DNA from: Corallochytrium limacisporum
Lineage: Eukaryota; Opisthokonta
Direction: 5' to 3'
NCBI GenBank assembly: GCA_002811645.1
Contig: PDIP01000038.1
Coordinates: 59,129-123,128, forward strand
Length of the DNA: 64,000 nucleotides
Positions within the stretch are counted from its first letter, which is position 1. The number at the start of each line of letters is the position of its first letter. A program made the position numbers and the translations under genes. Positions 1 through 12,638 of this stretch are shown piece by piece. The notes beneath the pieces were generated by a model. That model worked only from the letters and a program-made list of their open reading frames with translations. It did no database searches and was not told where the DNA came from.

Positions 1-201
1 CCCACATGGCTTTCGGGACCAGAGTTTGCATTCGTAGGAATGATATTTCCACTATTACTCTTGCTACTTGTACTACTGACGTCGAATCCCGACGAGCTAA
101 GTTCGTTCACGCCACTACCGTTTCCCCAGGGCCCGAGACCTTTACTTGGGGGTGAGCTGGTCATCATCCCGATGTGGATCAGGCGTATGAAAACTCTTTA
201 A
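1..201 (+). CDS. possible 3' end of a membrane-protein gene (partial)
   Basis: Frame 1 is open from the window edge to a TAA at 199-201 and gives 66 residues. The first third contains a strongly hydrophobic run (about residues 12-26, mostly Leu, Ile and Val) that would suit the last transmembrane helix of a polytopic protein. A Pro-rich loop and a short basic tail follow. There is no start codon context because the gene would begin outside the window. I do not recognise a family. An open frame of 66 codons at an edge can arise by chance, so this is weak. Confidence 0.3.
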   Translation, partial: PTWLSGPEFAFVGMIFPLLLLLLVLLTSNPDELSSFTPLPFPQGPRPLLGGELVIIPMWIRRMKTL

Positions 202-3200
202 ATTTAAGTATGAGGAAGTCTCACTATAAGGTTTTGGTCACAAAGGACACAGTGTCATCTATGTTTCCCAAACATGTTTCCCGTCGTGTATGATATTCTC
301 TTTCTTGCTTTCTAAACGATTGTTGGAAACCACGAAGGCTGATGTATAGCACATACAATTATCCCTGTATCGACATTTGCTACTGTTCATGACGATTGTC
401 AAATACCACGGATGGTAGATGCCGGTGTGTTTGCGTCTTCACATGCAATCCAAATGCTCAACAGCGAGTGATAGTCCTGCCGGGAACTACAAAGGATCCT
501 GAGCGCTTATCCGCCGGCGAAGCGACTGGCACGCTGCACCAGGCACCTAAGAGAGAGAGCGAGTAATTGCAGCTGTGTGTGAATAAAGAACACTCACAAG
601 GCCGCCAAACCAACCGAAACGAAATAAAGATGAGGGCCAATGTGATTGTGTGTGTTTGCAACCTGGTGGCTCGGTTGCCCCCACATGCTTGTGATTAGTT
701 GGTGTCAGGAAGGAGATGATTATATTTGGTGAATATAGACAAGGGTAGGGGGAGCCCACCAATTTTTCTCTCCCCGATTTTCCGCCCATCACAAGGGGAG
801 GAAGAAATGCAGGATAGTTGATAGCGGAGGAAGAACGGGAGGGGCAAGGGACGAAAGGGAAAAAAAAATACAAGAAGGTAAGGGGGTACGGGGTGGAGGA
901 AGACGGGGACCAACACACTTCCACTCCTTTTGTTCCTTATGTTGGTACTAAGACGTGGGGAGAGGGGGGCAAGGGGGTGTGGGTGATTCTTTCTCAGAAC
1001 AAAGTATTGCCTGATTCCGGCCCTCGCTTTCCATTTGGTCCCCGCTGATGATTTACGCCGGGGGGGAAAACGGAAGGGAGGGGCTGAAATAGAAAAGATT
1101 TTCTAAAGATAGGACCATACATTTAGTATAGGAATGGACGAACGGAGAATTGGGCAGCGGGAAGGAGGAACCGACGAGAGAAAAGATTTTTCTCAGTATT
1201 TTCTGACCCTTTCCCCCTCCTCCCTTGGCCATGAAAGGAGCAGCACCTGTGTGACAAAAATGAACCGACGCGTTGCATGTCCGGTACATTGTGTTCCGAT
1301 TTGTGCAGCAAACTTTCTTTTTCTGGGTTGCCCGGACCTGAACATGCGGCCGATCCGCACAGGTCCTGCGGAGAAGTGAAATTTGGAAATGGACTGCATG
1401 TGGAAAATGGCGGGCTCTGCCATTGCTAGTTGGTAAAATCCAATAGAATACTTGGGAAACGAAATTTTTTACAACATCGTGCACGCATAAATTCTGACAG
1501 AGAGCGTAACACGGAAGAAAGTGACCTGTTGCGGTGTGTGCTTCTGTGTGTGCGGTTCCCTGCCGTCCTGTCCGTGAGTGTGTACGGGCTGCAAGAAAGG
1601 AACTTTTATGGGCGGGTGGCGGCCATCTGCCTGCGCTCAAAGACGGACGGCGACCCGTGGCCTGAGATTGTTTGCGAGCGTGCGAGAGCCCCGTCTCTGA
1701 TGGCAAGACGCTTTTTTGAGACAACATCCTATACTCAGTATTTGCCCTGGATGGACAAAAAAATCCATCAGTATTTAAAAGGTAGCAGCAAAACATGGCG
1801 CGTACGTTCGACAGACAATCCCCTGACCTCCGTTGCCGTTGTGTGTGTGTGTGGTTGTGCGTGCGAGTGATCGTAAATCATTGATTATTCTCCCAGGTAT
1901 ATTACCTATCAATAAAGAAGAGAAAAAAAAAGAGTGGGCAAGAAAAACTTGGTGCAGAGGGTCCGTCCACTGCTCCTTGCCGTGTCCGACGGCTTCGGTT
2001 GAGTAACTGAGTGATACCCCGTGTCTCTCGGTAATTACCTCACTGATACTTAATTTGCCCACAGCAACTGGTCCTTGACTATGTGCTGAGAAAGTGTTCA
2101 CCACTTTGGTTTCTCGAATTCTGTACTCATCCGCGGATGGGCAGAGAGAAAAAAATCCGAAGCGGAGGCACTCCGGTTATGGAACAAGCCTTCGGTCGAT
2201 GCCTGAACACTGTTCTGTGATTGGTGGGGGCGGGTTCGAGAGGCCGGTGGCGGAGCGTGTATGACTAGCAAATCAGTACTTTCAGTATGGCGCCCACCGC
2301 AGAGCACGCCGCCCAAGCGGGTGGCGTATCCGTGGCTCTTAACGGTAAGAGAAGGAAAGGAACGAAGATTCCAAGAGTGCGCACCAGATGGGAAATCCCC
2401 CAATACATTCATCATGTAGTTTAGGCCAACTTTGGTCACCAAACACCGCGGAAGGCGGGGTACTGTTGTAGACATAGCTTGTAATTTGCAGAAACAGGGC
2501 AAGCCCTACCCAGGCAATTGACCTATTAAAGGCCAAATGGGCTGCCAGGTCGGGGGTGTTCAGTTTGAAATGAACAGCAATTGAGCCAAAAAGTACTGCA
2601 GTACTGACGGTGGGGAAGGGACAGGACCTCCTGTGGGTTTGAGAAGGGGTGCATTTTGCCAGTTTGTATTGCTGGTGGATGGCCGCATTCTGGAATAACG
2701 CATCCGTCATTAAAACTGTCTTCCCCACCGAGGGACTCCTTCGCCGTTGTCGTACGTAATGTATTGATTTGTGTGAAATGTGTTTCGGCCATGCTCCGCA
2801 ATGCAATCCCTTTGTGGCAACCGAGCGGTCCCTCGCGAGACTCTGAATCGCTTTCTGTTTAATCTCAGACAACTTTGGAGCGGCGCGAAATCGATATTAA
2901 ATGTGTTGCATTTTTTAATTGAGGGGGACAACCAGAACACGTTGTGAGACAAGGAAAGCGGAGAGACCGACAAGAGGTACTCCGCTCTGCCCGTCCCGCT
3001 CTCCGACGACTCTCGCTTTCTTTCCGTATCATTGCAAAGAGCAAACCCAAGCCTCATCAAATCTCAATAGATTAAGTATGTGATATCAACAACAAAGCAC
3101 CGGAGTAAAATTGAATCTGGTCGATGATACCACCACCAGCACCACAGCATTGCCACCCGGGCGAATCCCCTGCGTTCCTTGACATCCTCGTCCGGGCGCG

Positions 3201-6200
3201 GGCGCGATAAACGGTTGCTGACTGCTCCGATCCTGTACACAGGCAGAGGCCCTTGTCCATAATGAATGTATAGGCATTTATTCATTGTTGTGGCTCTGTC
3301 CCAATTTTGTTTACAATCCATGTGCTGCGTACCGGGATGAGCCTGATTGTCACCTGGTGCATCGAAGTTTTCGTACTACCGAAGAACAGCAGCAAATCGT
3401 CATACAATCACTATAGATCGAAAATTTCCTGGAACGGAGCGGGCTGAGTCAGCCCCCAAGGGTGACCGGTGTGTACAATGACAACCCAAAAGGCTTAAAA
3501 CACTGAGGCCGAAACGGAAAACATTGTGACTTGAGCCATCCATGCATCAAGTGGTTCCTGTTTTTTTGTTGAGAGCATTCACTCTAATCGAGCGATCAGC
3601 TCTACTGAACAATAGCAAGAACGTCGCGGCTTTTTGCAGGCGTGTGATGAAATGTGCTTCACGGACAACTGATTGACGGAAAACTGATACAATCAAAATG
3701 ACAGGCGAAGTGGCATTTGTGTCGCTGGACCCCCTGCCCCAAAGTTTTGACACATCTCCACTTGTGATGTTCCAAAGTACGTATATTAAAGATACCCAAT
3801 AGTATTGACATTCGGTCGGTAATACTGGAAGAATTCAGAAGTGATTGCTCTCGCAATCAGAACCCATCGGTTCTCGTCGGCTCATATCCCCATATGGCAG
3901 AAGGGGACCTGTCATCACCAGGCACGTGAAGGGCACTTGCGGATCGTGTCTAATTTCCATAGTGTATGTATTGAGTCTGTGGTGTTCCTTCGACGCTGTC
4001 CGTCTTCACATGTCCGTCAAGAGCCGACCGCTGTCGCGCGTCTTGGTGTTCTGCGCCCCCACTCGCCCTGACTCGAATTGATTTGTTTTGTGGTAGATAG
4101 CCATTGAGCAATATTTGTTTCAACTTTCATAAATAGATTAGAGATAAGAACCGCACGTCAGATATGATCGTCCGTAGGAAGGTACGTATACTGCTGTTTT
4201 GATGTGTGGGTTCGCAGCTGGGGTGCGCGGTGGAGAAATTGTTTTCGTTTGGGACTGTCGCCCTCCCCCTCCGCAATGGCATCGAGACCTCCACACCGGC
4301 ATCAAGGCTTTCCAATTAATACATAGACTATGCTAGATTTGTTTGTTGCCCTTCGGTCCGACTTCAATGCGGCATCTCTGCAACATGTACGAAAAATAGA
4401 GAGAAAATTCTAGTCGCCCCCGTCTCGTTTTCCAACACGGGTTGACCATCCACCTTGGAGTTCATTCAGTTCGTATGGCAACGCACCCGTCTCTTGTTCC
4501 TTACCGATCGAGAGTTAAATCTTTGTATCGCAGCACGTTGTTCTCCATTTCTTTTTCAGGCAGCAGGTGTTCCCTCTTTTTCTTCCAGCTGTCGATGGTT
4601 TGAGGAACTCAATAATAGCACAGTCATATGGAGTACGACACCGCTCACGCGTTGTTATCACCCACGCCGAGAAGATACAGGAGAGGGTTGTCCGGGGAGA
4701 TCGCGAAAATTTCCAGCAGCAGATTCACTTTTTTCCCGCGTGTGTGCGAATGTCTGGTTTGGCTTCTTACGTATGGTAAATATACTGACAAAAACTTGAG
4801 GTTTTGTTAGAGCACACAACCTTGGCACGCAGTTGTAGCAAACTTGCTGCGTTTGTCCGCGACTAGATTTGCCTCTTTTGTTTTTCATCCAATCTTTTTC
4901 TGTTGTGTTTAACATCAATACGAACGCTATTTCAAGGGAATAGAGGTACAAAAGGGGCTGTTGTGAGACAAAATGGATGGGCAGACAAGATTGGGTGGGG
5001 AGTACGGCCCACCCTTGCAAGCGCGTGTGAGTTCTTTCAGCCTCCGTCTGGGCTTTCTTTTTTTTTTTTTTCTTTTTGGAGTACAGTGTCAGTATTGATC
5101 GAATTCACTGTTAGCATGCGCCGTGGCGTTGCCGCAACTGAGTCCATGTGCTGGATCCGCATGCCCGGCTCCTATGCCTGCTCCGGCTCTAACGATGAAT
5201 TAGAAGTTATCCGCAATATGTGGTGACTTTCTATACATTTTATATTAAGTCTGCGGGGCCATTCATTGTCCTTATTTCTGTCTTTCGTAATTTTCTCGTT
5301 CCTCCAAAAAGATCTCTTACTGTTCTCGACGTTTCACTGTGTGTTTTTTTGGTATAACAAAAAGCAAGTGGATCTATTGATCTTTTCGCGCCCTGCAGAG
5401 TCCAAGTTTCGCGCCTTGGGGAATACAATGAACAACGACTCTTACAGCGGATGTTCTGAATGTAGGGAACGTAGCGATGGTGCCAGCAAAGCGGTTAGAC
5501 GGGTCAGAACCAATTCTTTACCGCGGCCATATAGTCAGTGGTATCTGTCTGTGGTGCTGCCAGTCTCTAGCTCTCAGGGTAAGAACGGTAGTGCACTCTC
5601 TGCTCACCCTAAGATTGTTGAAAAACCCAAACAAAAAACTTTGCGATTGGTGAATGGGGCTGGCGTATTGTGCGCATAGTTCTGCAGCCAAGCCATTCGG
5701 CTGTCCTTTCTTGTTGGATCCCCCCCCGCCGGGTGTGAAATTAGGCCCCGAAATATGTAAGATCGGATGCACCGCGGTCTGTTTATGGCGCGATCGGTTG
5801 CTCTCGGCGACTGCTCAATGATACCCTGTTCAACAATCTGTGGCTAAACAAAAGCAGCTGACCAACCTGCATATGATCATTGGTTTCCTCAACGGTAGAG
5901 CGATCGGATACCGCATTCCCAAGAGCTAAACACACAATCCTCTTTTTCATTGTTGATGAAGCGTAAATTAGGGACATGCTAGCACTCTAACCGGTTGTCA
6001 TCAAAATTCAGCTGCAATGGGTATTGAGTGACATGTTGGATGCTGTGGGTACTGAATTACATACCACATCTGCCTACCCGGAGGCCTGCCATGGTCTTCT
6101 CGCCTACGCAGTTGGCCATATAAATCAACTGATAACCTAACCCGTCTGGTCCTAGTCCTTTGATTTGAATTAAGAGCAGCCATAAATTGGGGGAACGAAC

Positions 6201-6615
6201 AAGGCGGTGGACAGGTCTTTCTATAGTGAATGTACTCTGTGACATACATAGAAGGTGTGCAGGTTATTTGCAGTGGTACATTCACTGAAGTGGGGGATTG
6301 CGGTCCGGACGGGTGCTGAATGCGGGTTGGTTGGAAATCCAATTTAAGCGCTCAACTGCGTACACGAACTAGGCCGTCCACACCTGGCGCTGACGCTGCT
6401 GCTGCTGTTGTCACTACTGTCACGGATGCTGATCCTTGTTTTCTGTACAAGACCGATGGCCCAACATGCCCTACTATTTCATCTATTTCAGGACATGCCT
6501 GCCTGGACGGACGCGTGTGTCTATTACATCTCTCCAATGATCACAAAGGACTCTGTTGGGCGTGTACGGCACATTTGGATAGCTGCAGTCTTCCTTTGTG
6601 GCCGCCTACGCCAAA
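202..6615. other. long intergenic stretch, no supported gene
   Basis: No reading frame here is long, conserved-looking or linkable by splice sites to another. The scattered frames of 60-247 codons have Cys-, Ser- and Pro-rich composition typical of noise. A short (GT)n run lies at about 1841-1853 and poly-T/poly-A tracts at about 5051-5066 and 1925-1934. I found no tRNA-like A/B box pair by eye. Confidence 0.5.
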
Positions 6616-7719
6616 ATGGCAGACGAAACCTCTGGCTTCAGTAAGATTAGGGCTGGCATATACCAGCTGGCGGTCAATAACCCGGGTACATGGGCCATCG
6701 CTTGGGCGCTCCGCCAGATCAGCAGGCCGTTCACATACACCAAGGATCAGGCTGTCACGATAGGCAAGGAAGCAGCAGAGAGGGCGGGTGAGGCTGCAGC
6801 TGTTCTTCAGGCAATTACGATCCGCGTGATTATCGCGCTTTTCCTGGGTAGTATCTTGCTAGGCACAGCATTCTTCAATTACTTGGTGGTCTACTACTTG
6901 CTAATCCCGCAGGTGTCGCACCAGTACCCGATATACTTTGACTATGACCACGAAGGGTACGACCCCCCGAAGCCCACGGCTTTCCTTAAGATTGGCGATG
7001 GCTACCGGACGTTCAGTGCTTACCACATTTACGATGTGACGGTAGCCCTGGACATGCCAGAGACACCTTCCAATAGAGACTACGGGAACTTTATGATTGT
7101 CCTGACTCTGTACGATGATGCCAACAACATCGTTGCAATCAGCAAACGTCCGGCCATCATCCATTACTACTCAATACCCGTACGGTTATCAGCCATGTTC
7201 AGTGCAATGCCAGCATATATAACGGGATTTTTAGATCAACGACAGCTACTACAGATCCAGATGATGGAAGGATTTCAGGACTACCGCACCGTCACTACGG
7301 CATTTTCCGTGAGCCTGAGTAGTCAAGACATTCATACGTACTCAGCGATGCTGTCTTTTGATGTTCGCTTTAGTGGTATTCGTTACTATATGTATTGGTG
7401 GCCTATTACGTCTGCTATTATCGGTACGTCCATCATCTACGTCACGCTCAGTATGGCCCTTTGGATTGGCTACCTAAACATTTCACAGAACTTAGAAGGT
7501 GACGCTGACGATGTCTACCATATGCGTGACATCTCTCCACAGCTTGGCACAAAGACAAGGATGTCTGGGTATGATCCACACGAATATGATCGACCGGGTG
7601 GTAGCACATCCAGTCCGGGCGTGGAGGATGTGTTCACGTCCGGAAGAAAGCAAGAGGATACATCTTTCTTGCGGCAGCGGGCCGTGAAAAAGGAAGAAGA
7701 CGACGATGACGATGAGTAG
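6616..7719 (+). CDS. seipin (BSCL2/Sei1/Fld1 family)
   Basis: Seipin is an ER membrane protein that forms oligomeric rings at ER-lipid droplet contacts and controls droplet formation. From the ATG at 6616 the product is 367 aa. An upstream in-frame GTG at 6598 is open but unlikely as a start; the ATG is preceded by four A residues and gives an acidic MADET start. The topology is typical: cytosolic N-terminus, TM1 at about residues 70-97, a lumenal beta-sandwich domain at about 98-258, TM2 at about 259-286, and a cytosolic tail. The lumenal domain carries the family signature 'PSNRDYGNFMIVLTL' (residues 151-165), equivalent to the Pro-x-Asn-x-Asp-x-Gly-x-Phe motif of animal seipins. The tail ends in Lys-Lys-Glu-Glu followed by a run of Asp. 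Single exon. Confidence 0.9.
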   Translation: MADETSGFSKIRAGIYQLAVNNPGTWAIAWALRQISRPFTYTKDQAVTIGKEAAERAGEAAAVLQAITIRVIIALFLGSILLGTAFFNYLVVYYLLIPQVSHQYPIYFDYDHEGYDPPKPTAFLKIGDGYRTFSAYHIYDVTVALDMPETPSNRDYGNFMIVLTLYDDANNIVAISKRPAIIHYYSIPVRLSAMFSAMPAYITGFLDQRQLLQIQMMEGFQDYRTVTTAFSVSLSSQDIHTYSAMLSFDVRFSGIRYYMYWWPITSAIIGTSIIYVTLSMALWIGYLNISQNLEGDADDVYHMRDISPQLGTKTRMSGYDPHEYDRPGGSTSSPGVEDVFTSGRKQEDTSFLRQRAVKKEEDDDDDE

Positions 7720-9312
7720 ATCACACCCATATCATAAACCATAGTTAAGGAATCAGTAGGTTTGGTCTTGATGCATGGGATATCACACAAATGGGTGCAC
7801 AGCATCGACGCTTGGACGGTTAGCCGCCGCTCTCATCTCCCGGGAGGAAATATTAAAAATGAGGGGGTCAGTTAAATTACGCCGAGCGGTAGTCTCTACT
7901 ACCTTTTGGCTCCCACATTCGTATGTTTGGGCCGGAGTCCTCCAGTAACTTAACACTACTCTCCGTAGGCCCTGTAGTCGCCACCAAAGATATGGGAAAT
8001 GGTGTGCGAACGCCGGCACAACAGACCTTGCTTCGCCTGCACACCGACGAGTTTAGCCGAATACTGAAGCTGACACCAATCGTGAAAATTGCTTTCTCCG
8101 TGCACAATGCGAATCGACAACTTGCCAGAAAAGTGTATCCTTGCTGCCCCATGTGCAATGCACTTTGCTCTGATATGTGAATGTCTGTCGGAGATGAGTC
8201 CATCGCTCATATTTGCATACATGGCCCATTACATACGCTTACGTTAGCCGCAGCAATGGTTTGATGGTGATGGATGTCTCACTGGCTCTGATTGTCAGAG
8301 ATGGTTTGCACAAAGAGTTGGTTTCTTCCCCGTCTACTGTGCCGGGACCGGGGAATACCGAAGCCAAAGGCTTCGCACGTGGTTGACAGTGACGGGTGAG
8401 ACACGTACCCCACTGTGTCCTCTGCCTGTGTGGTGCACCGCAGCTGGCTTTCGATTGGGGCCCCAGAGAACCAAAATTGGACCCCCACGGCCGTTGTCAT
8501 TTCCTTCTCTGCAGTCAGTAGTGAAAGTATGAAAATCAACGGGTGAGAAAAAACACACACAACAGTCACCTTTTCCGAAGGAACTTCTTTGGATTTGTTG
8601 GGCCGTTTCCATATGCTTTCGAGGTGTCCCAGTCACTGGTGTACACATGACGGCCGTTTGGTGGTTTGCTTCTTGCTCCTATGCTCTGGCTATGACTTGA
8701 GAATTTCAAAACAACACACACTCTCTCACCGGCGGGCTGTGAGTGGCTTTTGGTGGATTTCCTCCAACACGCCAAAATATGCTCGATAGACACAGGCCAT
8801 GACTTAGATATAGGACGTTCCAGGTCCGAAGTCAAACACCAAATGATCGTTCAATTGTCAACAGAACCCTATCAATTCATTAGAGACTACTTGCATAGCG
8901 GTTCAAGAAAGCATTCTGGAACACAAAAGGAAGCAGTGCACACGACACCACGCACAGCAGCAGCGTAGCGGACGGAGCAATATACCTCCCAAGTCGCCCC
9001 TTCTCCAACAGGGGCCTTCCTGGACCCCGCGAATCGAAAGTGGTCCCGATGGCCACCTTTTGGGGACTTCATGAACTGAAAACCGCGCATTTTTGTCTCA
9101 TCTTTCGTGTAAGTGGCCTGTTAACATTATCATTCCAAACGGGGACAGTTTTGCTTGTTATGTTGCCTGCGCGACTCAGGTCGACGCAGGAGTTCCTCTG
9201 TGTGCGACGAATACATTGTGGATACTATTTAACAGTTTGGATCCGAGGGACAAATTCTCGCCATAAGGCGTTTGTGCTTAATCTTATTTTGTACGAAAGT
9301 AAGTAGTTCAAA
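7720..9312. other. intergenic region upstream of eIF5A
   Basis: This is the seipin 3' flank and eIF5A 5' flank. A TATTTAA box-like sequence at 9226-9232 lies 81 bp before the eIF5A ATG and is a weak TATA candidate. Overlapping frames of about 85-108 codons exist on both strands at 7877-8222, but none looks like a protein. Nothing else is supported. Confidence 0.45.
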
Positions 9313-9780
9313 ATGGCTGACGAGGAAGTAGACTTCAACCAGGGTGATGCCGGTGCAGCCCTCACCATCCCCATGCAGTGCTCTGCTCTGCGTAAGGGTG
9401 GCCATGTTGTGATTAAGGGCCGTCCCTGCAAGATTGTGGACATGTCCACCTCTAAGACTGGTAAGCACGGTCACGCTAAGGTCCATCTGGTCGGTATTGA
9501 TATCTTCACCCAGAAGAAGTACGAAGATATCTCTCCCTCTACCCATAACATGGAGGTCCCCAACATCAAGCGCAATGACCTGCAGCTGATCGATATCCAG
9601 GACGATTTCCTGACCCTCATGCTGGACTCTGGTGAGACCAAGGAGGATCTGCGCCTGCCCGACGGTGAACTTGGTGATGAGATCAAGGCCAAGTACGACG
9701 AGGGTGAGGATATCCTCATTTCCGTTGTCGGTGCCATGGGTGAGGAGCACGCTCTGGGCTGGAAGTCTATGCCCAAATAA
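9313..9780 (+). CDS. translation initiation/elongation factor eIF5A
   Basis: eIF5A binds the ribosomal E site and helps peptide-bond formation at difficult sequences such as polyproline. The product is 155 aa, close to the usual 155-160 aa. The hypusination loop '[12 protein letters not shown]' is intact, and the residue converted to hypusine by deoxyhypusine synthase and hydroxylase would be Lys51. An N-terminal SH3-like barrel (about residues 15-83) and a C-terminal OB fold (about 84-155) follow the usual order. The ATG at 9313 has a good context (AAAATGGCT) and encodes the family's typical acidic N-terminus. Single exon. Codon choice is strongly C/G-biased (for example AAG, GGT, CTG), as expected for a highly expressed gene. 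It converges on the DLT1-like gene. Confidence 0.98.
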   Translation: MADEEVDFNQGDAGAALTIPMQCSALRKGGHVVIKGRPCKIVDMSTSKTGKHGHAKVHLVGIDIFTQKKYEDISPSTHNMEVPNIKRNDLQLIDIQDDFLTLMLDSGETKEDLRLPDGELGDEIKAKYDEGEDILISVVGAMGEEHALGWKSMPK

Positions 9781-10128
9781 ATGCACCCAACCGCATTTGA
9801 GTGCTAGGGCTTGTTCATTTGGTTTCGTCAGCGGGGGTAAATGAGGCACGCACTATTGCCTCTTTAATGTTTATATATTATCTTGGTCCTTGAAGGGGCA
9901 ATTTACGCGAAGATATCTCGTTTGCCGCCTTCTAATCGCTTTGTCGGATCTATTTGATAGTACGGCCCACAGTTCATTGGTGTTTTCTGGGACCACTGCC
10001 CCGCGCAATGAACTAAGAGTCATCGCATTAAAGTTAAAATGATCAAACCCAACACATAATCCTTTCTGTCCTCCGTGTCTTTTTCATATTTGTTGTTTTC
10101 TTTGTCTATTGTACATAGTGAACAAGTC
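9781..10128. other. intergenic 3' region between convergent genes
   Basis: This spacer lies between the stop codons of eIF5A (+) and the DLT1-like gene (-). It is relatively AT-rich and presumably carries both 3' UTRs and polyadenylation signals. No reading frame or structured element is evident. Confidence 0.5.
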
Positions 10129-10988
10129 CTACTTTGTCTTCACAGGTGTCCTCCATGAACCTCCGGAAGAAACAGTGGACAACTGCTTGAGTCTTCTTTT
10201 GGTTTGTTGAGCAGATGCCGTCCGAACAATGCACATGATGATTGACCTGCATATCGTCATGTAGTCTTCCCATTCATCTTGTGTAAGCTGGCGTTCACCA
10301 TATACTGCCGCCTCGTACACATCCACAGCACGGCGCACTGCGAACTCGACGATACCCAGATCAGGCCTCTCCTGTAGGACTTCATGAAACCATGATCGGA
10401 TGCTCTGCTTTGGAGTTCTCTGCAGCTGTGGATACTCTCGGATCACAGTCTGCTCCACAGTTGCCATAGCTTTCATAACTCTCCGCCTGAAATGATGGTC
10501 TGACAGTGGACCATCTGGAAGTGTAAGAAAAGTACAATGAATAAATTTGTAGGTTAACTTTCCAATTCCGTTAATGAGATCATTTCTCACGATAACTCAA
10601 ACTATCCGTATCATAACTTACCTTGCGAACCCCATCCTTCCTCCTTCGCAACCTGCAAGTTTGGTGTGAGGGGAGTCTCCACAGACTGCCTCAGGTGCTC
10701 CTCAATCACCGACACAACCCTTTTTGACTTGACGTCTCGCCGCGAAACCGGTATTCGAGTTCGGAGATTCCGCCGATTCTTCGCCTTCGATAATCCACGA
10801 ATGCGTGCACCTACCCAAACCAAAATGAATATAACCTGTACGCAAAATAAAAGACAATTACCATGTTAGCTACCGCATACTTGTGACTTTCTAGCATGTT
10901 ATGATTCACCTTCAGTACCTACCGCCAATGAGAAAACGATCACAGTTGCTGTGATTAATGTGACCTGACGGTCGCTCTGGGGCGCCAT
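10129..10988 (-). CDS. DLT1-like (defect at low temperature) membrane protein, three exons
   Basis: I assemble three exons on the minus strand: 10923-10988, 10622-10835 and 10514 down to the stop at 10129, giving 221 aa. Intron 1 (10836-10922) starts GTAGGT and ends TACAG; intron 2 (10515-10621) starts GTAAGT and ends TTCCAG. The first junction falls between codons and joins two half-helices into one transmembrane segment (about residues 9-31), which supports the model. The second junction makes an Asp codon. The cytosolic part has 'RIPVSRRDV', then a Gly-Trp-Gly motif, then a helical domain containing 'YGERQLTQDEWEDYM'. This order resembles the fungal DLT1 family (a proline-valine basic segment, a GW motif, a helical tail with a YE...LT..E pattern). 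DLT1 proteins usually have two N-terminal membrane helices, so a further upstream exon is possible. The family's biochemical role is not known. Confidence 0.6.
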
Positions 10989-12638
10989 TCTTAATTACTA
11001 AGTAGCTTCCAACGTTACGGCACACACATTATTCGAGCGTTCCTGGCTTACGTTCGATTGCGTCCGGGCTCATACTTGTTCCTGTCTCTCGTTTGAGCCT
11101 CTGTGGATCTGAAGATTAAAAGGCATCAGTCTATTCTTACAATTTCTCTATGTAGTACCTGTACATAACGTGTACAGCCAACTTTGAGAAGAAGTTAAAC
11201 TCCGAAACCCACGTTCAATAGAAAGACCAGAGAAACGTCATTTCAAAGGACCCGCAATCTGGTAGCAACAATGCAGTCCTATTCCGGGGGCAACCCACCC
11301 AAACCCTACCAGGGCCAATAAGCACTCCAGGCATTGTACCATTGGTATTTTTTAACTATTGCGAAGAGAGACCGGTCCGCTACTCTCCACAGCAACCCCC
11401 GCTAGCCCGGCCCTTCCTTCTTCTGCCTCCGAATGGGTTCCCCTCGTTTTCCGTCCCCGAGGCCCTCTCGACGTGTTTGGGGAGACCCGGCAAAGGTAGT
11501 CAATGTACTGGTACTGGCAGCCCCTGGGCAGCAGGGGGAGGTGCCGAACGGGCCCACCGGGACACCCCGCTCTCTCACCAGCGGGTCAACTGAACAGTTG
11601 GGAAGACAAGGCCAAAAGAGTGAACGGTTGCCCCGGGGGGGGGGGGGGAGCGCGGTCCCCGCTGCTCCGATTCAGTAACCGTATCCTTTTACTCTGAGTT
11701 CTCTTGGTACTGTTTCACAAGTAGCACCCTCGGGCGGTTCCATTGGACGATTAAGGGGGGNNNNNNNNNNNNNNNNNNNNNNNNNNNNNNNNNNNNNNNN
11801 NNNNNNNNNNNNNNNNNNNNNNNNNNNNNNNNNNNNNNNNNNNNNNNNNNNNNNNNNNNNNNNNNNNNNNNNNNNNNNNNNNNNNNNNNNNNNNNNNNNN
11901 NNNNNNNNNNNNNNNNNNNNNNNNNNNNNNNNNNNNNNNNNNNNNNNNNNNNNNNNNNNNNNNNNNNNNNNNNNNNNNNNNNNNNNNNNNNNNNNNNNTG
12001 GGTGGAAAGGGGGCCGGTGTTTGAGAACCGTGCCCGGCCCTCTTCCCTTTCGGAGGCGGGGCTCCCATCGTCCTTCCCGCTTCTCACCCCCTTCTGTGTG
12101 TCTGGTGACTTTTCTGGGTTCCCGCAATATTTGACGGTGTGCGCGGGGGCCGTGTACCCAAATTTTCTTGTGCGTGTCCGCTCATTCCCGGTCCACAAGC
12201 ACCGCAAGTTCTTTGTCCCTGTATGTCTCATCAGTCCACATATCTCGATTCCCAAAGGGGATATGCACACACAAGGTCACGGACCGCCAAAGACGGGTCC
12301 GGAAGAGTCATCGCTGACGTGTCGAAGTCATGAAAATTAGGGTTGCTCACCAATGGGTCTCTTTTCTTTCAACTGGAAGCTCAGGGAAACAATGACTTTG
12401 GTGACAGAGGAGAAAATGTTTGTTACCGCAAGGACCGTGTGCACAAAGTCTGCTATTTCTGATGCGACGGACTCCTATTGGCAGGCAAAGATTTATTCTG
12501 AGTACGATGAATCGGTGTGTATTGTGGGGAAGAAGCGTGGAACAAAGGCCTGGAAAGAAGAGGGAGACCTGCAGACCTCTGGAAGAATGTAAGCACAGCC
12601 GGTGAACTCCCCTCGAACAGTCCCAATAACAGAATAAG
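10989..12638. other. intergenic region with poly-G tracts and assembly gap
   Basis: This is the 5' flank of the DLT1-like gene and of the LYCHOS-like gene. A run of 14 G lies at 11635-11648 and a run of G (11755-11760) directly abuts the gap. Frames called across the gap are artefacts of unknown bases. No gene is supported here. Confidence 0.5.
11761..11998. other. assembly gap (238 N)
   Basis: The sequence is a continuous run of N from 11761 to 11998. Both flanks are G-rich (six G before, TGGGTGG after), so the gap was probably caused by difficult homopolymer or G-quadruplex-prone sequence. Confidence 0.99.

Noticed and set aside
1053-1796. 247-codon open frame on the minus strand in the left gene-poor region
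   Set aside because: Cys/His/Arg-rich, no motifs, overlaps other equally long frames, and no coding-like codon pattern.
5266-5679. 137-codon + strand frame
   Set aside because: Begins with Phe-rich poly-T translation and then a mixed composition; no motif.
7923-8222. short frames on both strands between seipin and eIF5A
   Set aside because: Both strands are open over the same stretch and neither shows motifs or a credible start.
9229-9849. 206-codon frame opposite eIF5A
   Set aside because: Antisense shadow of a highly biased gene; eIF5A on the other strand is certain.
11672-12270. frames spanning the N run
   Set aside because: They exist only because unknown bases were treated as open.
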